Assembly (NCBI GenBank): GCA_021776195.1 | Contig: JAJFGK010000121.1 | Span: 1 to 40,113 of the forward strand | DNA length: 40,113 nucleotides | DNA from: Kiloniellaceae bacterium | Lineage (GTDB): Bacteria > Pseudomonadota > Alphaproteobacteria > Kiloniellales > Kiloniellaceae | Reading direction: 5' to 3' | Shown: in pieces, positions 1 to 10,003 of the stretch | Layout of the letters: every line of letters starts with the position of its first letter | Numbering within the stretch: the stretch's first letter is position 1 | The notes under the pieces: generated by a model | The model's input: the letters and a program-made list of their open reading frames with translations, nothing else | What the model was told of the DNA's origin: nothing | Databases searched by the model: none | Position numbers and translations under genes: made by a program

Positions 1-1216
1 AGTGCAGCCATTCGGCGTAGTTGGATTCCGAGATCGGCGGCGCTGGATTAACCGGAACCTCGTGGATGGCCCCCTGATACTTGAGATAATAGCGGTCTGA
101 GTTCACCGTATTCTGGGCCAGAAACTCGACGCCGGCGAAGGGCGCCGTGCGGTCCTGTTCACCGACAATGAAGAAGCTGGGCACCGATAGGCCAAGCAGC
201 GTTTGCTGGTCCCAGAGTCCAAAGCTGCCACCGAATGGCGCGAATAGCACAACCGCCTTGATCCGGTCGTCGAGCAGGTCGAGATAGTCCGAGCTGCCCG
301 ATTGCAGCCGTGCAAACGGCCCGCTGGGCGACCCAAAGGGATTGCTGACGAAGGCTTCGGTCAAGCCGGCGCCGGCGGCGATCAGCGCGCCGTATCCGCC
401 CATGGAGTAGCCGATAATCGCGGTGTTCTCGTCGTCGACCATGCCGGTGAGGAAGCGGCGGGTCCCGAAATGACTCATGTCGGCGATCGTATTGAGCACA
501 AAGTGAATATCGAGCGCCCGATTCAGCAAGGTGCTGCCAAAACCGACCTTGTCCGCGTGCGTGGACTCGGTGTGATCGATCGCCACCACGACGTAACCCT
601 TGGAGGCCAGGTTCTCAGTCAAGTTGGAAAGAAGCACGCGCGACCCCGGATAGCCGTGGGAGACGATCAACAGGGGGTAGGGGCCATCGCTACGGTCGGG
701 CCTGGCGCCGCGAGCGGCCCTGCCACCGAACCGGAAGGGTGTCACCGGTCGGTCCGGCACGCCCGGCCCGGTCCCCAGGTGATCCTTGTAGCTCGTCACT
801 TCCCGTTGCCTCTTGCGCAGTTCGGCGGGGTACCAGATCTCGAGCTTCAAGGGCCTGTCGTAGCGCGCTTCCGGGTTTTCGGGTGTAATGTTCAGGATGT
901 CGATCTGATCCGGATTGACCACCTCGATCGTGCGGACGCCAACCTTGTAGGGTCCGCGGTAGGCCAACTCGGGTGCGTCGGGTCGCGGGTCGCCGTAGAA
1001 GAAGTCGTTCACATCGAGGTTCCTGCAGCCTCTCTTGCCGCGCCGCTCGTCCTCGTCGTCGCCGTGATAGCCGTCATCGTCGCCGTGGGCCTGTCCGTGA
1101 CGCTCGCCGCATTTGTGCAGTGCCTGCGCCTCACCGACAAGCGGCAAATCGGCGCCATTGCCGATCAAAATCAAGGCGAAGACGGATAGCAGCAGGACTG
1201 TGACGTGTCTGGCCAT
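1..1216 (-). CDS. Exported alpha/beta hydrolase (predicted dienelactone hydrolase / PAF-acetylhydrolase-like), 3' end cut by window edge
   Basis: The minus strand is open from an ATG at 1216 to the left edge, so the C-terminus is missing. The first about 30 residues form a signal peptide (MARHVTVLLLSVFALILIG). A charged linker rich in His, Asp and Glu follows. The hydrolase core then shows the strand LLIVSHG, an AIDHTES segment and the nucleophile elbow GYSMGGYG at about residue 270, followed by VPSFFIVGEQD, the usual place of the acid residue. This order fits secreted serine hydrolases of the COG4188/PAF-AH type, which cleave small esters or lactones; the substrate cannot be read from the sequence. 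A ribosome site AGGAAAG lies just before the ATG. Confidence 0.8.
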   Translation of the reverse strand, partial: MARHVTVLLLSVFALILIGNGADLPLVGEAQALHKCGERHGQAHGDDDGYHGDDEDERRGKRGCRNLDVNDFFYGDPRPDAPELAYRGPYKVGVRTIEVVNPDQIDILNITPENPEARYDRPLKLEIWYPAELRKRQREVTSYKDHLGTGPGVPDRPVTPFRFGGRAARGARPDRSDGPYPLLIVSHGYPGSRVLLSNLTENLASKGYVVVAIDHTESTHADKVGFGSTLLNRALDIHFVLNTIADMSHFGTRRFLTGMVDDENTAIIGYSMGGYGALIAAGAGLTEAFVSNPFGSPSGPFARLQSGSSDYLDLLDDRIKAVVLFAPFGGSFGLWDQQTLLGLSVPSFFIVGEQDRTAPFAGVEFLAQNTVNSDRYYLKYQGAIHEVPVNPAPPISESNYAEWLH

Positions 1217-1617
1217 GGGATATAACTTTCCTACAGGTGCGAAAAAACGGGATTGGTTCGGAATTGGCGCGCAAGAAAGTCCCGTGTCCCTTGACATCGA
1301 TCAGCGAGCCCCCGCCAAGATTACAGGCCTTGCTCCGAGATGGAAATGGCACCTTTGCGGGAGGCTTGCACAAGGCTCCTGCGCCGCGCCTTTCCGATTG
1401 GTCCCTGCCTGTAGGTCCATTCAGGGCCGTGCGAGTGTCGCTTTTGCGTCTATATCCGGAAACCTCTCTCTGATTTGGCCAGCGAATGCCTGGGTGCTCT
1501 CCGAGCCCTGAAATCTCCCGCGATACGCTCGGTAAACTCGTGCTAGAGATTACCTCCAAGCATGTTAGAAGAAGAAAGGAGTATCGGAGTGATGTTTCTC
1601 GCTTGGAGGGGGTGACA
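1217..1617. other. Intergenic region between divergent genes
   Basis: About 400 bases separate the minus-strand hydrolase from the plus-strand small gene. Short open frames here lack ribosome sites and recognisable protein features. The region must hold promoters for both genes, but I see no convincing paired -35/-10 set. A TTGACA hexamer near 1289 has no good partner. Confidence 0.4.
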
Positions 1618-1956
1618 ATGGTAACGGAGTTTCGAAGATTGGTGTTCTCCACTGAAGAACTGTTGAACGCGCTTGAAATCTTCCGGGCCGATAAGGGAGC
1701 AGGTCTACCAGCCGGCCGCATCAGGCAGGTCACGATTGTCGAGGACCCCGCAATTGGTGCCAAGGTGCGATTGACCGAGCACGTCAGTGACGATGAGCAG
1801 GAGGTTGTGGTCGACGGCGGCATGCTGGCGGCCGTCATGATCAACTTTTGCATGGGCAAGAAGATCCCCATTCCAAAGGCAGCGAAGAAAACTGTCGTCA
1901 AGGCGGGGGAGGGGCTCGCGTTGAGTTTTTCGATCAAGGCCAGCCCGCGCGCTTAG
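1618..1956 (+). CDS. Small conserved-looking protein of unknown function
   Basis: I do not recognise this family. The ATG at 1618 is chosen because a strong GGAGGGGG ribosome site lies about 8 bases upstream and the longer frame from 1486 has no such site. The product has 112 residues and is cytoplasmic by appearance, with no signal peptide or membrane segment. It starts with an amphipathic helix (FSTEELLNALEIF), followed by alternating hydrophobic strand-like stretches (QVTIVED, KVRLTEH, EVVVDGG), a hydrophobic helix (MLAAVMINFCMG) and a final strand (LALSFSIK), which suggests a small alpha/beta domain. The gene stands alone on the plus strand. Confidence 0.65.
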   Translation: MVTEFRRLVFSTEELLNALEIFRADKGAGLPAGRIRQVTIVEDPAIGAKVRLTEHVSDDEQEVVVDGGMLAAVMINFCMGKKIPIPKAAKKTVVKAGEGLALSFSIKASPRA

Positions 1957-2013
1957 GCTCGGAACACTGGCTATTTTGGGTCTTTTTTGGCTTAAGAAAA
2001 TCCAACAACGCAA

Positions 2014-2022
2014 TGATATAAT
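2014..2022 (+). promoter_or_regulatory. Possible extended -10 promoter element
   Basis: TGATATAAT matches an extended -10 box (TGn followed by TATAAT). It lies about 120 bases upstream of the histidine-rich gene start in a locally AT-rich stretch. No good -35 hexamer is seen, which is tolerated by extended -10 promoters. Confidence 0.35.
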
Positions 2023-2140
2023 TCATTGATTACGATGATTGCGGTCTTTGGGTGCAAAATTCCCTATCTGATTGGGGGATGAATGGAGTGAGCGTCCCGT
2101 AACACTTGTTACGATCAACAGCCAATTGGCACGGTCCAAG

Positions 2141-2698
2141 ATGAAACATTTCCTCGCAGCGGTTTCCGCAGGTGTCTGCGCTCTTGCGTTGCTCGTCGCG
2201 TCACCGAGCGCTGGTTTCGCCGGCAGCGGCCATGGCCATAAGGGTCACTATGGTCAAAAGCACCACGTCGGCCATGGGCGACATGGCGGGCATGGGTATC
2301 GACACTACAAGCGCCGGCATCACGGTCACCACCGCCGGCATCACAAGCATCGGCATCGCCATCATGGCCATGGGCCGAAATTTCTCTTTGGATTCTCTTA
2401 CCACAACAGCGGGCCCTACTACAGGCGCAGCTATGGCCATTCGGGCTACTACCACCAGCCCCGCACGGTTTATGTGGAGCCGCCGGTTCGCTATGTCGAA
2501 CGGCCCGTCCAATATGTCGAGCCGCGGCCGGTTTATGCTGGCCCCGCGATCGAGCCGCAGATGGAAGGCTGTCGCATGATCCGGGAGTATCAGACCCAGA
2601 TCACCGTCGGCGGCAGGCTCGTGGATGCCTATGGCGATGCCTGCCTGATGGCCGACGGGTCGTGGCGGCGCGGCGCGGCGAAAGTGGTGCCGGAGTAA
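2141..2698 (+). CDS. Secreted histidine-rich protein with surface-antigen-like C-terminus
   Basis: The start at 2141 is preferred over an upstream in-frame start at 2072 because it opens a clean signal peptide (MKHFLAAVSAGVCALALLVA, cleavage near GFAGS). The mature protein begins with a stretch of about 50 residues containing about 20 histidines plus Gly and Arg, then a Tyr/Pro-rich linker with repeated V-E-P and YVE motifs. A C-terminal domain follows with two cysteines and the pattern REYQ-x-x-ITVGGR-x-x-x-AYG-x-AC-x-x-DGSW. That pattern resembles the C-terminal motif of rickettsial 17-kDa-type surface antigens. The His tract suggests binding of Ni, Zn or Cu in the periplasm or at the surface, which is inference. 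Confidence 0.75.
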   Translation: MKHFLAAVSAGVCALALLVASPSAGFAGSGHGHKGHYGQKHHVGHGRHGGHGYRHYKRRHHGHHRRHHKHRHRHHGHGPKFLFGFSYHNSGPYYRRSYGHSGYYHQPRTVYVEPPVRYVERPVQYVEPRPVYAGPAIEPQMEGCRMIREYQTQITVGGRLVDAYGDACLMADGSWRRGAAKVVPE

Positions 2699-2754
2699 TC
2701 TCCCGCGATCCGCCCCGCCGTCCCAACCGCGGGTGATGAGTTTTCCGGCATCGT

Positions 2755-3276
2755 TCAATCGCCGCTTTCGGGAGAAAGCTGGCGTTCGAACATCTCGACG
2801 ATAGTCGGGATGTGGGCCACCTCCAGCCGGCCGTGATTCTGCAAGAAGGTCGCGATATCGCGACCGCTGTAGCGCCCGACAAGCCTGCCGTGCCTCAGGA
2901 TCAGTTCCGATCTCGCAAGCGTGACCGCCCGGCCGTGACAGATCAGGCATTTCTCGCGAAACAATGCACCGCGCCCGAGGATGGCCGCCAGATGGGCGAC
3001 CATGGCATCTATCTCCGGGCGCACCAGGTTGCCGTGTCCGGCGGTCAGGAACGAGCGAAGCTCCCTGCCGGTCCCGCGTCCGACGATCTCCCCCTCGAGG
3101 CGCTCGAGCTTGTCGTGGACGAATTGGCCCGCGTGCGCCCTGTGACATCCGGAACAGCGTTGCTCATAGAGCCCATGGGGGTCGATGTCTTGCGCGAGCG
3201 CCGGCCGGTTGCCGGCCAAAGAGATTGCCAGCAGCGCACAGACCGCCGCCAACCGTCGGCTTGCCAGGATGCTCAC
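2755..3276 (-). CDS. Periplasmic di-haem cytochrome c-like protein
   Basis: The product has two haem c attachment motifs, CSGCH at residues 41-45 and CLICH at 110-114, counted from a GTG start at 3276. That start is chosen because it opens a signal peptide (VSILASRRLAAVCALLAISL, cleavage near ALAQ) and has AGGGG a few bases upstream. The longer frame to 3420 would bury the signal sequence. At 173 residues it resembles two small class I-type cytochrome units in tandem. It should be matured in the periplasm by the cytochrome c assembly system and carry electrons; donor and acceptor are unknown. It lies downstream of the histidine kinase on the same strand with a 190-base gap, so co-transcription is uncertain. 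Confidence 0.75.
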   Translation of the reverse strand: MSILASRRLAAVCALLAISLAGNRPALAQDIDPHGLYEQRCSGCHRAHAGQFVHDKLERLEGEIVGRGTGRELRSFLTAGHGNLVRPEIDAMVAHLAAILGRGALFREKCLICHGRAVTLARSELILRHGRLVGRYSGRDIATFLQNHGRLEVAHIPTIVEMFERQLSPESGD

Positions 3277-3465
3277 GCGGAGCCCCTGCGGCCAGGGACC
3301 GTGGCCGTGACCGAGTTTCCTTGGCTCAGGATCGTTGCCCTCATGGTTCCTCGCAAAGGTTGGGTTTCGCCTGGAGGTAGGATGTCCCTGGCTCGAGCGG
3401 TCGGCATTGATTCCGATCAAAGGCCGACGGCCCTCCCCGCGCCTGGCAGTCCTGACAAGAGCGCG

Positions 3466-5355
<1,890 letters not shown>

Positions 5356-5431
5356 GGTCTTCCAGGTCCTCTAGCCGATTGTCGTTTGTCGTGCCGCGCC
5401 CGGCCCGACGCGCTGGCGTTGGCCGATGACG

Positions 5432-7084
5432 CTAGGTTTCGACCGCGAGCTCGTTGCCGAAAATGTAGGTGCTGGGGTGCATGTGAAATCCCCGCACCCT
5501 CTTGTCCATGAAGGTGATCTCCGAGCGCCAGAGCGGCTGCACGATTGGCCCATCCTCTTGCAGTATCCGCTCCAGCCTTGCCATCACCTCTCGGCGCGCC
5601 TCGACCTCGACCAGACCCTCGGCCTCGAGCAGCAGGCGGTCGAACTCGGGGTTTGAATAGCCTGACTCGTTCCACGGAACCCCCGTGCGGTAGCCTAGCC
5701 CCAAGGTCATGACTCCCAGCGGACGGTGGACCCAGCCGGTGAAGGCCAGCGGCGCCTTGTCCCAGATCGCCCAATAGTCGCTGGCCGGCATCAGATCGAT
5801 CTGCGCGCGCAAGCCGGCCTCGCGCCACTGCTCGACGATGGCCTGGACCGCGTTGAACTGCCAACTGGGAGAGGCGCCGACGGCCACCCTGCCCAGGTCG
5901 ATGCCGCTGGCGTGGCCGGCCTCGGCGAGCAGCGCCTTGGCCTTTTCCAGATCGCGCTCGGGAAAGGGCAGGCGGACATACTCGGGCTGGGTCGGCGAAA
6001 CATGGTGGTGTTCTGCCGGTGCTCCGTGGTCGCCATGCACCAGCCGCTGGATCTGACGGCAATCGACCGCCAGGCGCATCGCCTGTCTGACCCGGGGGTC
6101 GTCGAAGGGCGCGTGGTCGACCTTGCCGCGCATCACGCCGGTGGAGGCGGTCACCACCTCATGCATCTGCAGGTGTTCCATCAGCGAGAAGGCCTCGACT
6201 TGAATGATATCGACGATGTCGACGCCGTGCAGGCGGCGCGCCGCCATGGCCTCGATCTCACCGGTCGGATCGTCACCCAGGTCGATGAACTCCAGGGTAT
6301 CGACATAGGGGCCCTCGCCCCAATAGTCAGGCCGCGCGCGCAGTACCGCGCGGTTGCCGATTTCGTAGTCGGTCAGCTCGAAGGCGCCGGTGCCGTTGGC
6401 GCCGGGGCCGAAGCGGCCGTCCTCCTCGGGATCGAGGACCAGGCAGGGATAGTGGAACAGGTGTTCGGGCACGGCCAACTGTGGGATTTTGCAGTTGAGC
6501 CTGAGGCTGTGGCTGTCGAGACGTTCGATGGCGTTGGCGTCCCACAGGCTTTTGGCCGCATCGTCCAGCATGTAGCCCTGCATCAGGCCGACAATCGAAG
6601 ACCCGAGCGCCGGGTCGAGCACCCGTCGCAGGTTCCAGATCACGTCGTCGGCGGTCAACTCGCGGCCATTGTGCCAGGCGATGCCCCGACGCAGGGTCAG
6701 AGTCCAGGATCTGAGGTCCTCACTGGGCTCCCAGCGCTCCAGCAGATAGGGGCGGGTGATGTTGTTATGGTCGGTCAGGGTCAGATACTCGCAGACCTGG
6801 CGGGCAATATTGCTGTCCCAAATCCAGCTGTAGGTGTGCGGACTGGAGACGTCGATCAGGCGCATGCCGAGGCTGAGCCGTCCGCCACGTGGCATTTCCG
6901 CTTGCGCCGCCGCGGCCTGTGAGGGGGCGGCACCGCCGCCCAGGCCCGCGGCGAAGGTGAGGGCCGACGTGGCGGAGAGGCCCAAAAGCGTCACACAGCG
7001 CAGAAAATCCCGGCGCCCGATCCGGCCGTCGGCAAGTTGCCCTTTCAGGGCAGCGACAAGGGGGTGTTCTCTCCTCTCGGACAT
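5432..7084 (-). CDS. Tat-exported ABC transporter substrate-binding protein, family 5 (peptide/nickel type)
   Basis: The protein has 550 residues, the usual length for SBP_bac_5 proteins such as DppA and OppA. The N-terminus carries a twin-arginine signal (RRDFLRCVTLLG at about 24-35), so it should be exported folded. Family hallmarks include the WTLTLRRGIAWHNG segment and FDDPRVRQAMRLAVD. The ATG at 7084 is preferred because GGGAGGA lies 11 bases upstream; a TTG at 7090 is possible. Family members bind peptides, nickel, opines or sugars. No permease or ATPase genes are in this window, so it is either an orphan binding protein or serves the adjacent histidine kinase as a periplasmic ligand sensor. 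Confidence 0.9.
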   Translation of the reverse strand: MSERREHPLVAALKGQLADGRIGRRDFLRCVTLLGLSATSALTFAAGLGGGAAPSQAAAAQAEMPRGGRLSLGMRLIDVSSPHTYSWIWDSNIARQVCEYLTLTDHNNITRPYLLERWEPSEDLRSWTLTLRRGIAWHNGRELTADDVIWNLRRVLDPALGSSIVGLMQGYMLDDAAKSLWDANAIERLDSHSLRLNCKIPQLAVPEHLFHYPCLVLDPEEDGRFGPGANGTGAFELTDYEIGNRAVLRARPDYWGEGPYVDTLEFIDLGDDPTGEIEAMAARRLHGVDIVDIIQVEAFSLMEHLQMHEVVTASTGVMRGKVDHAPFDDPRVRQAMRLAVDCRQIQRLVHGDHGAPAEHHHVSPTQPEYVRLPFPERDLEKAKALLAEAGHASGIDLGRVAVGASPSWQFNAVQAIVEQWREAGLRAQIDLMPASDYWAIWDKAPLAFTGWVHRPLGVMTLGLGYRTGVPWNESGYSNPEFDRLLLEAEGLVEVEARREVMARLERILQEDGPIVQPLWRSEITFMDKRVRGFHMHPSTYIFGNELAVET

Positions 7085-7263
7085 GGTCAAGGATTCCTCC
7101 CGTTGGTCAGCACCGTGACATGGCGACTGTGCTAGACTAGTGGATGGAATCCAACCTTGATACCCAGGTTTGTCCGTGAGGACGCCCCAGCCTTGCGGCG
7201 GGGCCTCGACGCATTTCGATAAGTTTGTCCAGGTTCTACCCGGCGCCTAAAACGTGAGGGGAT

Positions 7264-7294
7264 GGTGGCCGGCCGCGCTGGGCTGCCGGCCACC
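7264..7294 (-). terminator. Strong GC-rich hairpin, candidate terminator
   Basis: A perfect 10-bp inverted repeat (GGTGGCCGGC / GCCGGCCACC) with an 11-base loop lies 37 bases beyond the stop codon of the acidic-repeat gene. On the minus strand it is followed by only a short T run, so it may be a weak intrinsic terminator or an RNA-stabilising hairpin. Confidence 0.45.
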
Positions 7295-7330
7295 TGGCCC
7301 GGGTTCAAACGCCGAGACCGAGGCCTCGGA

Positions 7331-8500
7331 TCAGACGATCGCCCTTTCCAGATCGTTCAGCGCCTTCTTCAGCGGCGCCTTGATCGTGCAGTCGGCGAAC
7401 TCCTTTTGGTCGATCGCGGCCACCAGCTTATTGCTGTCGGCGAACTTCTTGTAACGGGCGATCATCGCCTTGGCTTCGTCGGCCAGGGCTTCCATCTTCG
7501 CCGTGTCGCGCAGCGGCGTGGAAACATAGGCGTTCAAGGTCTTGGGCAGGTCCTCGCTCAGCTCCTTGGCGATTTCCTCCAGTTCGGCAACGCCCTTGCG
7601 TACGACCGGGAACTGCTCGACGTCGTCCATGTACTTGTTGTAGGCGCCGGTCTTGATGGTCTGGAGGTCGGTGATCACCTGGTTGCGGGCCTTGATCCAG
7701 ATTTCCCGGGCCTTCTTGAAGGCCTTGCGGTTGTCGATCGCCTTTTCGACCTTCTCGGCTTCGGCGGACTGCTTCTGAGCGGCCGCGCCTGGCTGCTCCT
7801 CGGCGCCCGCGTCCCCACCGGCGGCGTTCTCGTCCGTGGTGGCGGCGGCGATGTCGTCGAACATGTCGTCGTCGAGGAAATCCTCGGCTGCCGGGGCCTG
7901 TTCCTGACCGCCGGCCTCTTCCACCGCCGCGGCGATGTCGTCCAGCATGTCGTCGTCCATCGCGGCTTCGACTTCATCCTGCGTGGCCCCGGTTTCATCG
8001 GCCACCGCGCCCATGATGTCGTCGAGGAAATCGTCGTCCATGGCTTCGGCGCCGGTTTCGGCACCCGCGCCCGCCTCGGCGTTGCCGCCACCGGCGGCAA
8101 CCGCTTCGTCCTCATCGTCGTCGTCGTCCCCTTCGCCGTCGACGGTCTTGCCGTTCAGGGCGATGGCGACCTTGTAGGGCAGGTTGCGGTCCTTGAAATA
8201 CAGCTTCAGCAGGCGCTTCAGCTTCGAGGGCGGCTCTTCGAGGCAATCGAGGGTCAGAACCTTGCCGTCGAGCTTCAGCCTGCCCATGGTGCACTTGTTG
8301 GAGCCGGTCTTGGCCTTGGCTTCCTTGCGCAGCACCTTGGAGGCCTTTTTCCGGTGCGCCATAAAGGCCAGTTCTTCCTTGCCCTTGCCGAGCGACACGC
8401 CGAACGAGACCGTGGCGCTGGGATCGCGCGCCTTGGCCATCAAGACTTTGAGTTCCTGGGCTTCTTTTTTCTTGTCTACCTTCTCTGCAGCCGCGGCCAT
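7331..8500 (-). CDS. Unknown protein with three acidic DDDxxDDI repeats
   Basis: I do not recognise the family. The 389-residue protein has no signal peptide. An N-terminal basic alpha/beta-like domain (about 15-120) contains three cysteines and many lysines. A low-complexity acidic middle follows with a poly-Asp run (125-131) and three copies of (M/L)DDD-x-x-DDI at about 154, 181 and 209, spaced 27-28 residues apart. The C-terminal half (about 245-389) is a long, lysine/glutamate-rich helical region of coiled-coil type. A good ribosome site (GAGGAGG) precedes the ATG. The Asp-rich repeats could bind divalent cations or a basic partner; this is speculation. It stands alone, divergent from the TauE gene. 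Confidence 0.75.
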   Translation of the reverse strand: MAAAAEKVDKKKEAQELKVLMAKARDPSATVSFGVSLGKGKEELAFMAHRKKASKVLRKEAKAKTGSNKCTMGRLKLDGKVLTLDCLEEPPSKLKRLLKLYFKDRNLPYKVAIALNGKTVDGEGDDDDDEDEAVAAGGGNAEAGAGAETGAEAMDDDFLDDIMGAVADETGATQDEVEAAMDDDMLDDIAAAVEEAGGQEQAPAAEDFLDDDMFDDIAAATTDENAAGGDAGAEEQPGAAAQKQSAEAEKVEKAIDNRKAFKKAREIWIKARNQVITDLQTIKTGAYNKYMDDVEQFPVVRKGVAELEEIAKELSEDLPKTLNAYVSTPLRDTAKMEALADEAKAMIARYKKFADSNKLVAAIDQKEFADCTIKAPLKKALNDLERAIV

Positions 8501-8957
8501 GGTTTGCCTCCTCTAGCAAGGGCTTCGCCGACGGGCTGAATAGATGAAAAGGCCCGGGCGATGTTCATCCGAGGGCCGGAATATTACGACAAAAAGCGGC
8601 GCGAGACAATTGCCCCGCCTTCGCTTCACGGCTGCGCGACCCACTGGCGGGCCAGGCCCGCACGCTGTCTTCGCCGCCGCGGCCAATCCGACCGTTCCCC
8701 TGATAGATAGCAGAGTCGGCGCCAGGCAAATGTGAGACGGGTCACAGTTCGTGCGGTTTTCGCCCTACCGGGCCGGATTCGTGGCCGGCAATCCGTGCCG
8801 GAGTCCATAACCCTGCTTGCTCTGGTCAATCGAAGGGTTATCCGGTCGACGGGAAGATCGCGTTGCGACGCCAGCGTCGCCGTGTGATACCCCGAGAATT
8901 GGTAGGGCCGCTGTGCGACCAAGCCGCAGGAACCATCCAGAGGAAAGACGAGTCGTT
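8501..8957. other. Divergent intergenic region
   Basis: These 457 bases separate the acidic-repeat gene (minus) from the TauE/SafE gene (plus). No plausible coding sequence is seen. A perfect CRP-type palindrome lies near the middle and could serve either direction. Confidence 0.5.
8731..8746. promoter_or_regulatory. Perfect CRP/FNR-family binding palindrome
   Basis: TGTGAGACGGGTCACA is an exact TGTGA-N6-TCACA site. It lies 212 bases before the TauE/SafE start and 231 bases before the start of the divergent acidic-repeat gene. CRP-family proteins bind this consensus; which gene is controlled is not shown by the sequence. Confidence 0.6.
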
Positions 8958-9878
8958 ATGGATATCTATCTGCCGATCGCCGGTCTGTCCGAGAACGTCT
9001 TCGCCATTCTCGGTCTCGGCGGCGGCATTGGCCTGCTCTCTGGAATGCTGGGGGTCGGCGGCGGGTTTCTCCTGACGCCGCTCTTGATCCAGATCGGTAT
9101 TCCAGCGCCGGTGGCGGTCGCCTCGGCGGCCAATCAGGTGATCGGCGCCAGCGTGTCGGGCTGCCTGGCCCATTGGCGCCGCGGCAATGTCGATTTCAAA
9201 ATGGGCCTGATTCTTCTCGCCGGCGGTCTGCTCGGTTCGTCGCTGGGGGTGTTCGTCTTCCGCCTGCTCGACCGCCTGGGGCAGATCGATCTCACCATCT
9301 CGCTTTGCTATGTCATCCTCTTGGGCGCGCTCGGTGGGTTGATGCTGGTCGAGAGCCTGGGGGCGGTCCTGCGCCGGGTCAGGGGCTCGCGCGTCGCGCG
9401 CCGCAGCCGCAAGCGCCATACCTGGATACACCGTTTGCCGTTCAAGACCCGGTTCCGCCGCTCGCGGCTCTATATCAGCGCCCTGGTCCCGGTCGGGGCC
9501 GGGTTTTTCGTCGGCCTGCTCTCGGCGATCATGGGGGTCGGCGGCGGTTTCGTCATGGTCCCGGCGATGATCTACTTGATCGGCATGCCCACCTCCGTCG
9601 TGGTCGGCACCTCGCTGTTCCAGATCATGATCGTCACCGCCAACGTGACCTTTCTACAGGCGGTCACCAACCAGACCGTCGACGTGGTCCTGGCGACGCT
9701 GTTGCTGGTCGGTGGCACCATCGGCGCCCAGATCGGCTCGCGCATCGGCGCCAAGCTGCGCGCCGAGGAGTTGCGTGTGCTGCTCGCGGTGATGGTGCTC
9801 GGCATGAGCGTCAAGGTCTTCATCGACCTGACCACCACGCCCATCGACCTCTATTCCGCCCCCGCCGTGCTGCCCTGA
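8958..9878 (+). CDS. TauE/SafE-family membrane permease (anion or sulfonate exporter type)
   Basis: The start at 8958 has AGAGGAAAG upstream and opens directly into membrane segments; the frame upstream of it is not coding-like. The 306-residue product has about eight hydrophobic segments in two halves, each with the family signature G(V/I)(L/M)GVGGGF: GMLGVGGGFLLTP near residue 32 and IMGVGGGFVMVP near 195. A basic cytoplasmic loop (about 137-170) joins the halves. TauE/SafE proteins sit in the inner membrane and are linked to export of sulfite, sulfoacetate or related anions. No sulfonate genes are adjacent, so the substrate is open. A CRP-type site lies upstream. Confidence 0.88.
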   Translation: MDIYLPIAGLSENVFAILGLGGGIGLLSGMLGVGGGFLLTPLLIQIGIPAPVAVASAANQVIGASVSGCLAHWRRGNVDFKMGLILLAGGLLGSSLGVFVFRLLDRLGQIDLTISLCYVILLGALGGLMLVESLGAVLRRVRGSRVARRSRKRHTWIHRLPFKTRFRRSRLYISALVPVGAGFFVGLLSAIMGVGGGFVMVPAMIYLIGMPTSVVVGTSLFQIMIVTANVTFLQAVTNQTVDVVLATLLLVGGTIGAQIGSRIGAKLRAEELRVLLAVMVLGMSVKVFIDLTTTPIDLYSAPAVLP

Positions 9879-10003
9879 CCGGAATGCAGGCACCGGGGTC
9901 TGTGGATCCCCTTCACGCGCCTGGCCGCCGGTGCTAGCCTCGCCTCCTAGTCAATCCAGGGCGCTCATTCCAGGGCACTCAATCCGGGGCAGGGAGAGTT
10001 AGC

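Noticed and set aside
1289..1320. TTGACA near 1289 as a sigma-70 promoter for the small gene
   Set aside because: No -10 hexamer at 16-18 bases, and it lies over 300 bases from the start codon.
7262..8539. Plus-strand open frame of 425 codons opposite the acidic-repeat gene
   Set aside because: The repeats and ribosome site support the minus gene; the plus frame is valine/glycine-rich shadow.
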